The notes beneath the pieces were generated by a model that saw only the letters and a list, made by a program, of their open reading frames with translations, was not told the DNA's origin and made no database searches. Positions 1-8,542 of a stretch of 50,288 bases of DNA are shown one piece after another; within the stretch, counting starts at the first letter, position 1; each line of letters starts with the position of its first letter. The stretch comes from RBG-13-33-26 sp964430085 (GTDB lineage Archaea > Nanobdellota > Nanobdellia > Pacearchaeales > GW2011-AR1). Both the position numbers and the translations under genes were made by a program. Where the stretch lies: the NCBI GenBank assembly GCA_964430085.1, contig CAYSES010000001.1:1-50288 (forward strand), read 5' to 3'.

Positions 1-57
1 GGCATAAAATAATCAATTTACCAACAAATTAATAAATCTCTTTTTCTAAATATCAAA

Positions 58-1350
58 ATGAATGACCAATTTAAAAATAGGATTTTAATTCAGGAAATTT
101 TCAAAACAAAACCTAAAACTGCAGAAATAGCTGGCTGGGTAAAAAACTCAAGGGCTTTAGGGAAAATAAAATTTATTGTACTAAGGGATATTTCTGGGGA
201 AATTCAAATTACTGCTCCTGAAAAAAAAGTAGATAAGAAAGTTTTTGAAATTATTGATAAAATTCCTAGAGAATCCGTCATTTCCATTAAAGGAGAAATA
301 AAAGATTCAAAGCAGGCTCCAGGAGGAAAAGAGATAATCCCTAAAGACATAATTATATTAAATAAAGCAGAAGAAAATCTTCCTATTGATGTTTCTGAAT
401 TTTCTAAAACAGAACTGCCAAAAAGGTTAGATTATAGGTTTTTGGATTTGCATAGGAAAAAAACTCAATCAATTTTTGAAATACAATCTACAATCCTCCA
501 AGCTTTTAGAGAATTCATGATCAAAGAAAAAGCAATTGAAGCAGTGTTCCCATCAATAATAAGTTCAAGCAGCGAAGGAGGAACTGAACTGTACAAATTA
601 AAATATTTTGAAAAAGATGCTTATTTAAGCCAAAGTTGTCAATTATACAAACAGATGCTTGCATGTTCTATGGAAAAAGTTTTTACTTTGTTTACAGTAT
701 GGAGAGCTGAGAAGCACAATACTACGAGACATCTTAATGAATCAAGGCAGTTAGATTTTGAAATGGCTTTTGCAGACGAGTTTGTTGTTATGGATGTTTT
801 AGCAAGATGCGTCCAACACATAATCAAAAAAATTCTTGAGTATAATAAAGAAGAATTAAAAATATTAGATGTAAAACTCAATGTACCAAAAACAAAATAT
901 ATGACTTTTAAGGAAGTTGTTGACCTAATGAAAAAAGACAAAATTCATGTAGGGAAAGATGATTTATCCCCTGAAGCAGAAAGAAGGCTTGGAGAATTAT
1001 ATCCTGATACTATTGTTTTTGTTCATGATTGGCCTATTTCAGGAAAGCCATTCTACATAATGCCTAAGGGTAAAAATCTATCAGCTGGGTTTGATGCCAT
1101 TTACAAGGGAACAGAAATTGTTTCAGGAGGACAAAGAGTTCATCTTCCTGATTCATTAACAGAGAGGTTAAAAGCAAAAGGCCTTAATCCTAAAAATTTT
1201 AAAGATTATATAGAGAGTTTTAGATATGGTGCTCCTCCGCATGCTGGTTGGGGAATGGGGCTTGAGAGACTCACCATGTTAATTCTCGGATTAAACAATA
1301 TTAGAGAAGCAGTTCTTTTTCCAAGGGATAGAGATAGATTAACCCCTTAA
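58..1350 (+). CDS. aspS: Aspartyl-tRNA synthetase, probably non-discriminating (Asp/Asn)
   Basis: Class IIb aminoacyl-tRNA synthetase charging tRNA-Asp and probably tRNA-Asn with aspartate. An N-terminal OB-fold anticodon-binding domain (about residues 18-105) precedes a catalytic domain with motif 2 (RAEKHNTTRHLNE, about 215-227) and motif 3 (GMGLERL, about 400), ending in the archaeal PRDRDRLTP. Length 430 is normal for archaeal AspRS. By recalled alignment with Thermococcus AspRS, Lys29 lies where that discriminating enzyme has Trp26, and Pro88 where it has Lys85; proline there is typical of non-discriminating enzymes. GatC and GatA downstream agree with this. No clear Shine-Dalgarno precedes the ATG. 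Function is firm; relaxed specificity is inference. Confidence 0.95.
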   Translation: MNDQFKNRILIQEIFKTKPKTAEIAGWVKNSRALGKIKFIVLRDISGEIQITAPEKKVDKKVFEIIDKIPRESVISIKGEIKDSKQAPGGKEIIPKDIIILNKAEENLPIDVSEFSKTELPKRLDYRFLDLHRKKTQSIFEIQSTILQAFREFMIKEKAIEAVFPSIISSSSEGGTELYKLKYFEKDAYLSQSCQLYKQMLACSMEKVFTLFTVWRAEKHNTTRHLNESRQLDFEMAFADEFVVMDVLARCVQHIIKKILEYNKEELKILDVKLNVPKTKYMTFKEVVDLMKKDKIHVGKDDLSPEAERRLGELYPDTIVFVHDWPISGKPFYIMPKGKNLSAGFDAIYKGTEIVSGGQRVHLPDSLTERLKAKGLNPKNFKDYIESFRYGAPPHAGWGMGLERLTMLILGLNNIREAVLFPRDRDRLTP

Positions 1351-1403
1351 TTCTACTACTTATAAATAGTAAAATTTAAATATTACTAAACTTTTAATAA
1401 TTC

Positions 1404-1835
1404 ATGGGAAATCATTTTCATCACCATCAATTTAATGGATTTGAAAGGAAACTAATAAAGGATAAAAGTGACCTCCCTGTTATTGCCTTAATTGATGATC
1501 TTTCTTTAGAATCCCTTTACAAGATTAATGATTCTATCCTTTACAAACCTACATGCCTTAAGCATTCCTGCGAGATACAAACAGATTGGTTAAAAAATTT
1601 CATGTTTTTTTGGGGAAAAAATAATAATAAAGATCCTCATGGCAATCTAGATTGTCTTGAGGCTTTTAGGAAAAGCACACATCCATTAAGGTATAGAATC
1701 TGGTTTGCAGTTCATTATCCTAATGAGGTAGAAATAATTGAGGATAGGGGAGATCCCCAACTTGCTAGGGATTTCCTGAAACAAGCGAGAGAAGAATTTG
1801 AACTTGTATACAGAAGATTTCACAAAAGTAATTAA
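1404..1835 (+). CDS. Hypothetical protein
   Basis: A 143-residue soluble protein I do not recognise. It starts with a His-rich stretch (HFHHH at residues 4-8) and has scattered Cys and His (CLKHSC near 52-57, another Cys near 95) that might bind metal. The C-terminal third is charged and probably helical. There is no signal peptide or membrane segment. It lies between aspS and gatC in the same orientation with short spacers (53 and 30 bases), so co-transcription with the Asn-tRNA genes is plausible. A TATA-like AT-rich stretch (about 1360-1385) precedes it, so it could have its own leaderless transcript. Confidence 0.6.
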   Translation: MGNHFHHHQFNGFERKLIKDKSDLPVIALIDDLSLESLYKINDSILYKPTCLKHSCEIQTDWLKNFMFFWGKNNNKDPHGNLDCLEAFRKSTHPLRYRIWFAVHYPNEVEIIEDRGDPQLARDFLKQAREEFELVYRRFHKSN

Positions 1836-1865
1836 TCTTATAAATATTAATCTCTATTATCTTTC

Positions 1866-2117
1866 ATGGATTTTTTATTTCATAAATTGTCTGAAAAAGA
1901 AAAAGAAGAGATAAAAAAACAAGTTAATTCTATCCTTGATACTTTCTCAAAAAAACTTTCTGGAATCAAAAAAAACGTTAAAGAGTCTTTTATTGAGAGA
2001 AATAAATCTGAAAGAGAAGAAGACGGAAAGCCAGAAGAAATCTCTAGAGGAATAATGTTTGAAAATGCCCCTAAAAAAAATAAAGATTTTATAATTGCGG
2101 AGAAAGGGAAATGGTAG
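1866..2117 (+). CDS. gatC: Asp-tRNA(Asn)/Glu-tRNA(Gln) amidotransferase subunit C (GatC)
   Basis: An 83-residue protein read as the small GatC subunit, which wraps around GatA and stabilises GatCAB. The N-terminal half is helical and Lys/Glu-rich. The tail has the pattern Arg-Glu-Glu-Asp, a linker, then FENAPKKNKDFIIAEKGKW, matching the GatC C-terminal pattern of an acidic Arg motif, an asparagine-alanine-proline turn and a final extended strand. It overlaps the next ATG by 7 bases and lies two genes upstream of gatA, which strongly supports the call. The family is weakly conserved, so motif plus context carries this assignment. No gatB is present in the window. Confidence 0.75.
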   Translation: MDFLFHKLSEKEKEEIKKQVNSILDTFSKKLSGIKKNVKESFIERNKSEREEDGKPEEISRGIMFENAPKKNKDFIIAEKGKW

Positions 2118-2518
2118 AAACGATTATAGCTTCAGGTCCTGTAATTATTGAACATGGAAAATTATTGGTGAACAAAGATAATAAAGATGAATTTTACAAA
2201 CTTCCTGGAGGGACTGTTGAAGAGAAAGATGAAAATCTTGAACAGACATGCCATAGAGAGACAAGAGAAGAGAATAATGGGTTGATAAAAATAATGAAAC
2301 CTCTTCATCCTATGATTTTATGGAAAAATCCTCAAACAGAAAAAAGTATGTGTATTGTTTTGATTCATTACAAGGCAATACTGCAGAATAAGAAAGACTT
2401 AAAGCCAATCCCCCCAATTCAAGAAGTTAAATGGCTCTCTATTAAAGATATAAAAGCAGGAAAGTATCATGTTGCTCCCAATATAAATTTCTTAATTGAA
2501 AAAGGAGATATAAAATGA
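2111..2518 (+). CDS. Nudix hydrolase
   Basis: A 135-residue Nudix-fold protein, the fold that hydrolyses nucleoside-diphosphate-linked compounds. The Nudix box is at about residues 34-59: GGTVEEKDENLEQ, then RETREENNGL. It departs from G-x5-E-x7-REuxEExGu by one extra residue before the first Glu and one extra Asn before the last Gly, so the metal-binding Glu residues are kept but the loops are longer. Substrate cannot be told. Its ATG lies inside gatC and its stop overlaps the gatA ATG (ATGA), so it is translationally coupled between two amidotransferase subunits. It could be a housecleaning enzyme or only a passenger in the operon. Confidence 0.88.
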   Translation: MVETIIASGPVIIEHGKLLVNKDNKDEFYKLPGGTVEEKDENLEQTCHRETREENNGLIKIMKPLHPMILWKNPQTEKSMCIVLIHYKAILQNKKDLKPIPPIQEVKWLSIKDIKAGKYHVAPNINFLIEKGDIK

Positions 2519-3828
2519 CAACACTCCAAAAACTTCAAGATTATCTTAAGGAAGTTGAAAAGAATGATAAAAAAGGAAATAAGATAAATGCTTTTCTTCA
2601 ATTAAACCCTAATGTTATTAAGGAAGCTAAAGAAATTGACGAGAAAATAAAAAAAGGGAAAGCAGGAAAACTTGCAGGAAAGATCATTGCTGTTAAGGCG
2701 AATATAAATATCCTAGGGATGAATGCTTCATGCGCTTCAAAAACTTTAGAAGATTACAAAAGTCCGTATGATGCGACTGTTATCAAAAAAATAAAAGAAG
2801 AAGATGGATTGATAATCGGGTTTGTTAATATGGATGAATTTGCTTGTGGTTGGAGTGGAGAAACAAGTGCATTCGGAGCAACTAACAATCCAAAAGCATT
2901 AGGATATGTTACAGGAGGAAGTTCAAGTGGAAGTTGTGCTTCTGTTGCTGCTGGTTTTTGTGACATGGCTCTTGGAAGTGATACTGGTGGGAGTATAAGG
3001 GTTCCTTCAAGCCATTGTGGGGTTGTTGGATTAAAACCAAGTTATGGAGCTGTTTCTAGATATGGATTAATTGACATGGCAATGAGTTTAGACCAGATAG
3101 GGCCAATAACTAAAAATGTAGGTGATGCGGCCTTGCTTTTTGATATTATTTCTAAAGAAGATGAAAGAGATGCTGTTTGCATTGGAAGCAAAATAAATAT
3201 TAAGAACATTAATACAATCTCTAGAAATTTAAAAGTAGGGATTTTGGATTTTAAGATAAAAGATTTAAGGATACAAAAATTACTTGACAAGAAAATAAAA
3301 GAGATGTCTTTAAAATATAAGTGGAAAATTGAAAAAATAAAATTTGATTATATCGATTTTGCTGTTTCAACTTATTTTCCTATTGTTTATGTTGAATTTT
3401 TTTCTGCAACAAGAAGATTTGACGGAAGAAGGTACGGAAAGAAAATTGAAGAAGTGTGTGGAGGTGAAGTTTTGAGAAGAATTATGGGTGGGAGTGAAAT
3501 TAGTAAAGCAGAACATGCTCAAAGATATTATTATTCTGCACTTAAAGCACGAACCTTAATTGAAGATGAGTTTAAACAAGCTTTCAAAAAATTTGATTGT
3601 ATAATCTGCCCGACTGTTCCCAGACTCCCTCATAAAATCGGAGAAAAAATATCTGTATTAGAGATGTTTCAATATGATGCCTTGACTTGTCCTGTAAATC
3701 TTTCAGGAGATTGTGCTATAAGTGTTCCGTTAGGAGAAATAGATAATACCCCTGTGGGTATACAAGTAATCTGCGAAAAATTTAATGAGCAAAAATTATT
3801 CCAAATAGCAAGATGTTTAGAAAAATAA
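2515..3828 (+). CDS. gatA: Asp-tRNA(Asn)/Glu-tRNA(Gln) amidotransferase subunit A (GatA)
   Basis: Amidase-signature glutaminase subunit of GatCAB. It releases ammonia from glutamine, which GatB uses to convert Asp-tRNA(Asn) to Asn-tRNA(Asn). The Ser-cisSer-Lys triad is visible: Lys near residue 61 (AVKANI), the serine loop GGSSSGS at about 133-139, and DTGGSIRVPSS from about 156. Length 437 is slightly short for the family (about 450-480). The start overlaps the Nudix stop (ATGA). With the non-discriminating-type AspRS upstream, the main product is probably Asn-tRNA, although the Gln route cannot be excluded. The tRNA-Asn gene lies 7 kb away. Confidence 0.96.
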   Translation: MTTLQKLQDYLKEVEKNDKKGNKINAFLQLNPNVIKEAKEIDEKIKKGKAGKLAGKIIAVKANINILGMNASCASKTLEDYKSPYDATVIKKIKEEDGLIIGFVNMDEFACGWSGETSAFGATNNPKALGYVTGGSSSGSCASVAAGFCDMALGSDTGGSIRVPSSHCGVVGLKPSYGAVSRYGLIDMAMSLDQIGPITKNVGDAALLFDIISKEDERDAVCIGSKINIKNINTISRNLKVGILDFKIKDLRIQKLLDKKIKEMSLKYKWKIEKIKFDYIDFAVSTYFPIVYVEFFSATRRFDGRRYGKKIEEVCGGEVLRRIMGGSEISKAEHAQRYYYSALKARTLIEDEFKQAFKKFDCIICPTVPRLPHKIGEKISVLEMFQYDALTCPVNLSGDCAISVPLGEIDNTPVGIQVICEKFNEQKLFQIARCLEK

Positions 3829-3901
3829 TCTTTTTTTAATTATGATAATTAACAGATAAATATTTAAATATATTTTTTCTTTTAGATTAAGAGGTTAAAA
3901 G

Positions 3902-5194
3902 ATGGGTAAAGAAAAGGTTGATAAGAGGTTGTTATTTTTATTAACATTTCTATTAGTCGCTGCTGTTTTGTTATTATACACAAAGGTTGCATTTACAGGT
4001 AATGCTGTTATTAGTGGGGATTGGAATGAATCTTCTTGTACTACTGCAGGATATGCGTGGAATGAAACAATTGAAGAAAATTGTACTGATATGCCTAATT
4101 GTTCTGTATGCTCTGAAGGTTGTTTGACTGGAGATGTTTGTGAAGAAGGATGTGTGATAGAATATACTCAAACCCTATGTGAAGAAGGTTGCCAAACTAC
4201 TTGTGACGAGAATGATACTGGATGCGTTGTTTGTGAAGAAGGGTGTGTTGATGAATACACTGAAACACTATGTGCAGAAGGGTGTGTTCAAGAGGGCGAT
4301 TTATGTGAAGAAGGATGTCAGGAAACTTGCCAAAGTTGTGAAGAAATTGTGACTGGCGGTCAATGTTTAGGAGATGTTTGTGATGCTGAACATCTTGATT
4401 TATGTCTAGATGAAACAGAATGTGCATCTGCTGAAGGTTATTGGTATGATGACGATGATGATGGAAATTTAACATGTAATTCTGAAGAAGAGCCTTCCTG
4501 TAGTAATGATCTCGATTTATGTTTAGATGAAACTAATTGTACTGGGGTTGGAGGGGGTTATTGGTATGATGATGCATGCCATGAAGATGAATGTGCAAGT
4601 AACGCTAATTGCGATTCAGGATATGTTTGTAATAGCGGGACTTGTGAAGTAGAGGAAACTTCTAGCAATGACAACTCAAACGACAATGGGGATCATGAAA
4701 AGAAAGAAATTCCTACAACTACTTTAGTTAAAAGCCCCCCAAAATGCGTTCCAAACTGGCAATGTGATGAGTGGTCCGAATGTGTAAACGAAACACAAGA
4801 CAGAACTTGCGTTGATGTTAATGTATGTGACTTACAGGAAGGAATTCCAGCAATGACACAATCTTGTGTAGTACCTGAAACGTGTTTTGATGGGGTAAAA
4901 AATCAAAATGAAACAGGGATTGATTGTGGCGGACCTTGCGAGCAGAAATGTAGTATCTTTACTATCGTTGGTAGTGCGGTAAGTGGACCTCTTGATGCTG
5001 GAAAAAAATTCTTTGTTGAAGGGATGTTTGGAAATGTTACAAGGATGGTTATATCTATAGGGGTTTTTGTTCTAATAATTGGCGCTTTTATAGCTTTTGA
5101 ACTTTTAAAAAGACGGGGGAAATTTTCTTTTGATAAAAAGAAAAAGATAGATCTTAAAAAACTTGATGAAGCAATTGATAATTTGCCCAAATAA
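3902..5194 (+). CDS. Cys-rich membrane-anchored surface protein
   Basis: A 430-residue protein with an N-terminal membrane segment (about residues 9-31), an acidic Cys-rich ectodomain, a C-terminal membrane helix (about 380-400) and a Lys-rich cytoplasmic tail. Directly after the first helix comes TGNAVIS. The ectodomain holds a repeated C-E-E-G-C unit (about seven copies, residues 60-145), two copies of a DLCLDET...GYWYDD module (about 165-225), a Cys module (CDSGYVCNSGTCE), a thrombospondin-like WQCDEWSEC segment, and a CFDGVKNQNETGIDCGGPC motif common in archaeal and bacterial surface proteins. N-glycosylation sequons are frequent. Probably a disulfide-stabilised cell-surface or attachment protein; that function is inference. 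A TATA-like box at about 3860-3870 suggests its own promoter. Confidence 0.85.
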   Translation: MGKEKVDKRLLFLLTFLLVAAVLLLYTKVAFTGNAVISGDWNESSCTTAGYAWNETIEENCTDMPNCSVCSEGCLTGDVCEEGCVIEYTQTLCEEGCQTTCDENDTGCVVCEEGCVDEYTETLCAEGCVQEGDLCEEGCQETCQSCEEIVTGGQCLGDVCDAEHLDLCLDETECASAEGYWYDDDDDGNLTCNSEEEPSCSNDLDLCLDETNCTGVGGGYWYDDACHEDECASNANCDSGYVCNSGTCEVEETSSNDNSNDNGDHEKKEIPTTTLVKSPPKCVPNWQCDEWSECVNETQDRTCVDVNVCDLQEGIPAMTQSCVVPETCFDGVKNQNETGIDCGGPCEQKCSIFTIVGSAVSGPLDAGKKFFVEGMFGNVTRMVISIGVFVLIIGAFIAFELLKRRGKFSFDKKKKIDLKKLDEAIDNLPK

Positions 5195-5276
5195 ATGAAA
5201 AAACTTATTCTTTTAATGGAATAAACCTATCTTTAATAACGAAAATCTTTAAAAGTAATTTTTAATTCTCTTTTAT

Positions 5277-5942
5277 ATGCAAATAGATGGCATTGAAATT
5301 AGGGGGTTAGGACATTCTGGGTTTCTGATCAAAAACGGTAAGGTAATTTATATAGATCCTTATAATATAAAAGAGGGGCTAGATAAGGCGGATGTAATCC
5401 TAATAACACATAGTCATTATGATCATTGCAGTATTGCGGATATTAAGAAAGTGATTAAAGAAGGAACTAAAATTTTTCTTACTGCCGATTCTCAAAGTAA
5501 GATAACTAGATTGGATGTTCCTGTCGATATCCAGATCATAGCACCCAATCAGGAATTATCTGTTGGAGAAATTAAAATCTCGACATTGCCAGCATATAAT
5601 ATTGATAAACCCTTCCATCAAAAGAATGAAGAATGGGTTGGAGTGATAATAAAAATAAACGGACTTATTATTTATCATGCAGGCGATACTGATTTAATTC
5701 CTGAAATGCAAAAACTTACAGGGCATAAACAACCAGATAAAAAATTTGTTGCTTTACTTCCTGTAGCTGGGAGATTTACTATGGGTATTGAAGATGCTGT
5801 TGAAGCGGCTAAGTTAATAAAACCAACCCTTGCAATTCCTATGCATTATGGTTCTATAATCGGAACTAAGGAAGATGCAGATGAATTTGTAAGATTGTGC
5901 AATGAAGCAGGAATTAATGCACAAATTTTGGAGAAAGAATAA
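5277..5942 (+). CDS. Metallo-beta-lactamase-fold metal-dependent hydrolase (UPF0173-like)
   Basis: A 221-residue MBL-fold protein. The metal ligands sit in HSHYDHCS (about residues 45-52), HAGDTD (about 131-136) and a late MHYGS (about 189-193), the layout of the small UPF0173/UlaG-like hydrolases. The residue after the second histidine pair is Cys-Ser rather than a more usual Thr-like residue. Substrate is unknown. A TATA-like tract (tttaaaag) lies about 30 bases upstream, so translation may be leaderless. The stop overlaps the following ATG by one base (TAATG), coupling it to the DHH phosphoesterase. Confidence 0.9.
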   Translation: MQIDGIEIRGLGHSGFLIKNGKVIYIDPYNIKEGLDKADVILITHSHYDHCSIADIKKVIKEGTKIFLTADSQSKITRLDVPVDIQIIAPNQELSVGEIKISTLPAYNIDKPFHQKNEEWVGVIIKINGLIIYHAGDTDLIPEMQKLTGHKQPDKKFVALLPVAGRFTMGIEDAVEAAKLIKPTLAIPMHYGSIIGTKEDADEFVRLCNEAGINAQILEKE

Positions 5943-6991
5943 TGGAATATTTAGTGGGTTCACCTAAAACCTTTTATGATTTTATTGGGAAAATATCAAA
6001 GAAAGATAAAATTGGTATTGTTTCTCATACTGATTTAGATGGAATTGCTTCTGCTGTTTTTTTACAAAAGATTTTAGATTCACATAACTTAAAGATTAAT
6101 TTTATGAACTTTCTTGATCATGATTCTGAAGTTTTGAAACAAATTTTCAAAAAAGATTATGATAAGTTATTTTTTACTGATTGGAATACAGATGCATATT
6201 TAAAAGATTTTGAAAAATTAAGGAATAAGGGGGAAGTTTTTGTCATTGATCACCACCCCCTTAATAATAAATTAAAAGATCATTCGAACATGATAAAAAC
6301 TGATTCTATTTATTGTTCTGCACAGTGCCTTTTTGATTTGGCTAAAAAATATTTTGATACAAAAAGTTTAGAATGGCTTGTTTGTGCAGCAATGATTACA
6401 GATTACACTTGGGATAAGTCTGAGAAAAATTTTCAGTTCATAAAAAATATTTATCCAGAGATAAAAAAAGATACGACCATCTGGAATTCAAAACCTGGAA
6501 AAATTGGCGAGTTAATTACTGGGGCATTAGTTTATTATCACCCTAATTTCAAGAAAGTTTATAATTTTGTTTTAAATAAAGATTTTGAAAAATTGAAAAA
6601 AGCAAATGAAACAATAAATAAGGAAATAACTGAATGGACAGAAAAATTTAAGGAAGAATCAGATTATTTTCCTGAACAAAATCTACGTTTTTATTATGGT
6701 AATCCTAAACATAATATCGCTTCAATAATTGCAAGTATCCTTTCCAGTAAAGATTTTAAAAATAATACCCTTATTTTCGTTTCAGATATCCCCCATAAAA
6801 AAGGATTTGTAAAAATAAGTGCAAGAAATGAAACAGGAAAGATTAATCTTAATAAGGTTTTGAAAAATAGTATTTATGGCTTTGAAAATTCTGGTGCTGG
6901 AGGGCATATAAACGCTTCTGGAGCAAATTTCCCTAAGAAATATGTTGGAGAATTTAAAAAAAATTTACTGAAAGAATTAAGTAGAGATTAA
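5942..6991 (+). CDS. DHH-family phosphoesterase (RecJ/NrnA-like)
   Basis: A 349-residue DHH/DHHA1 protein. The DHH domain has SHTDLDGIAS (about residues 28-37), FTDWN (about 79-83) and the signature DHHPL (about 103-107). The C-terminal DHHA1 domain ends in GAGGHINASGA (about 319-329), the glycine-rich substrate-binding motif. Relatives act as 5'-3' exonucleases, nano-RNases or cyclic-dinucleotide phosphodiesterases; in archaea several RecJ-like paralogues exist, including GINS/MCM-associated ones. I cannot say which activity this one has. It is coupled to the MBL hydrolase upstream and overlaps the convergent next gene by 15 bases. Confidence 0.9.
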   Translation: MEYLVGSPKTFYDFIGKISKKDKIGIVSHTDLDGIASAVFLQKILDSHNLKINFMNFLDHDSEVLKQIFKKDYDKLFFTDWNTDAYLKDFEKLRNKGEVFVIDHHPLNNKLKDHSNMIKTDSIYCSAQCLFDLAKKYFDTKSLEWLVCAAMITDYTWDKSEKNFQFIKNIYPEIKKDTTIWNSKPGKIGELITGALVYYHPNFKKVYNFVLNKDFEKLKKANETINKEITEWTEKFKEESDYFPEQNLRFYYGNPKHNIASIIASILSSKDFKNNTLIFVSDIPHKKGFVKISARNETGKINLNKVLKNSIYGFENSGAGGHINASGANFPKKYVGEFKKNLLKELSRD

Positions 6992-7633
6992 TTCGGATAA
7001 TTTTTTCTTAAGCTGATCTGGATTTTTAATATAAACTAAGTTTATTTTAAACTTCTTCATATATTCTTCATCTTCTTTTGGAAGTTTTTTATTAATTAGA
7101 AATGGAGAATAAACAAAAATGGAAAAATCTTTTCCCGCTTTAATCTCAGAATGAATCTTTTTTCCTAAGACTTCAACTCCATTCTTGTATCTGTTCATCA
7201 GTTTGTATAAATAAACTGCATAATTTCTTTCTCCATCTGTTCCAGGACTTGCTCCTAAATATAAAATTGCATTTCCCATAAGCCCATTAATCAAATCATG
7301 CTTAAACCAGGTATCAGAATTGATTATTTTGTTAAATAATGGTTTTCCTTCAACTTTTGTATTAATATACTCTTTTAAATGATTTATTCCGAAAGTTTTA
7401 TCGGATTGCGGGATTATCCCAATTACCTTTTTGCCCCCAAATTTCTTATACAACTTGGCAATTTTAATGCTAACTCCTTTATCAGGAAGCAATTCTAAAC
7501 AAATATTCAATTCAGAAAGGACTCTTGCTATATTTTCCAATTCTGAATGGAATTTTTTTGGATTTAATCTTAAGAGATGGCGATAATGAAAATTAATATC
7601 TCCTGGACCAATCAATGAGAGAATTTTTTCCAT
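6977..7633 (-). CDS. SLOG/LOG-like Rossmann-fold protein
   Basis: A 218-residue protein with an N-terminal glycine motif (SLIGPGDINFHY), then a segment shaped like the LOG/DprA superfamily (SLOG): LLPDKGVSIKIAKLYKKFGG and KKVIGIIPQSDKTFG. A later LYLGASPGTDGE resembles the GxxGTxxE substrate loop of LOG nucleotide-processing enzymes. The family binds nucleotides or nucleotide-derived ligands; activity is unknown. It is convergent with the DHH gene and overlaps its 3' end by 15 bases. A plain conserved hypothetical is the fallback. Confidence 0.6.
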   Translation of the reverse strand: MEKILSLIGPGDINFHYRHLLRLNPKKFHSELENIARVLSELNICLELLPDKGVSIKIAKLYKKFGGKKVIGIIPQSDKTFGINHLKEYINTKVEGKPLFNKIINSDTWFKHDLINGLMGNAILYLGASPGTDGERNYAVYLYKLMNRYKNGVEVLGKKIHSEIKAGKDFSIFVYSPFLINKKLPKEDEEYMKKFKINLVYIKNPDQLKKKLSELIST

Positions 7634-7666
7634 AGATTTAAAATACGTTAAAGGTATTTATTTTTT

Positions 7667-8230
7667 ATGGTTGATATATTTCAAAAAAGAAAAAAAGATG
7701 TTCTTTCAAAATTTGATAAATCCTATATTGGAAAATGGGACACTAAAATAAAAAAATTATGTGATAAAATTAATTCTTTTGATGAGTATTACACAACTTC
7801 GTCTTGCAGTGGTAGAATTATTCTGATGATTGATAAAGCTAAAAAAGATAAAAATCTGTTTGTTTTTGTTTCTCATGATAAACTATCTTTTGAACAATTG
7901 AAAAAAGAATTGGATAAAGCATTGAATAAACATAAAAAATTAAAATTAAAATTTGAACCTTGCATACTTCATGTTTCATGTAAAACTTTGAAAGAGGCAG
8001 AAAAGATTTACAATAAAGCAAAACTTGCAGGATGGAAAAAATCAGGAATAATCGGGTTTAAGAATGGAATTACAGTGGAGCTGAATAGCACAGAAAAGTT
8101 AGAATTTCCAATTATCCAAGGCCCAAAAATTTTAGTCGGCGATGAATTTTTAAAAATTGTCGTCGATGAAGCCAATAAGAAGTTGGAAAAAAGTTGGATG
8201 AAGATTGAGTGGCTTGAGAGTATGATTTAA
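7667..8230 (+). CDS. taw3: tRNA(Phe) wyosine-pathway methyltransferase Taw3/TYW3-like
   Basis: A 187-residue member of the TYW3 family, which N4-methylates the 7-aminocarboxypropyl-demethylwyosine intermediate at position 37 of tRNA-Phe. The family hallmark TTSSCSGR is at about residues 44-51, after the typical N-terminal segment (FQKRKKDVLSKFDKS). A middle LHVSCKTLKEAEKI and a later GFKNGITVEL also fit. Length is normal. No other wyosine gene (taw1, taw2) is in the window. The gene is divergent from the SLOG-like gene, sharing a 33-base spacer, so both probably have very short or no leaders. Confidence 0.9.
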   Translation: MVDIFQKRKKDVLSKFDKSYIGKWDTKIKKLCDKINSFDEYYTTSSCSGRIILMIDKAKKDKNLFVFVSHDKLSFEQLKKELDKALNKHKKLKLKFEPCILHVSCKTLKEAEKIYNKAKLAGWKKSGIIGFKNGITVELNSTEKLEFPIIQGPKILVGDEFLKIVVDEANKKLEKSWMKIEWLESMI

Positions 8231-8448
8231 TTTTTTGGAACTTGATAACACATTCCACATTCATTACAAACTTTATGGACCAATCCATCAGAGAGTTCAA
8301 ACATTTCTTCAAGTTTTGTATTATCATAAAAACATGTATTTCGTGGTTTGTTCCCTTTTAATAAAATACTCCCAACATATCTAAGGCCCTCATCTTCTCT
8401 TTTATTTTTTATATTTGGGTCTGATTCAAGATGATGAGTAATTATCAT
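8227..8448 (-). CDS. Hypothetical small Cys-containing protein
   Basis: A 73-residue protein convergent with taw3 (4-base overlap). The C-terminus carries CNECGMC, a likely metal or redox site, just before the end. The N-terminal ITHH segment adds two histidines. I recognise no family. It is preferred over the overlapping 71-residue minus-strand frame at 8112-8327, which lies mostly inside taw3. No upstream Shine-Dalgarno is clear. Confidence 0.45.
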   Translation of the reverse strand: MIITHHLESDPNIKNKREDEGLRYVGSILLKGNKPRNTCFYDNTKLEEMFELSDGLVHKVCNECGMCYQVPKN

Positions 8449-8507
8449 AATTTCTCTATGAAAATTTTATTATCTAAATTTATGTATAATTATATGTAGA
8501 TTAACCA

Positions 8508-8517
8508 CTCGCGCGAG
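8508..8517. repeat. GC-rich perfect palindrome CTCGCGCGAG
   Basis: A perfect 10-base palindrome, strikingly GC-rich within very AT-rich DNA. It lies in the 276-base region between the small Cys protein and ftsZ, 26 bases before a long inverted repeat. It could be a protein-binding site or a short hairpin. No known site is recognised. Confidence 0.55.
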
Positions 8518-8542
8518 AACAATAATTTATTTAAATAAAAAA

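Noticed and set aside
4197..4475. Antisense His-rich frame in the Cys-rich gene
   Set aside because: Caused by the reverse complement of repeated Cys/Asp codons; no start or context.
8112..8327. Minus-strand 71-residue frame
   Set aside because: Lies mostly antisense to taw3 and has no recognisable features; the frame ending at 8227 is more plausible.
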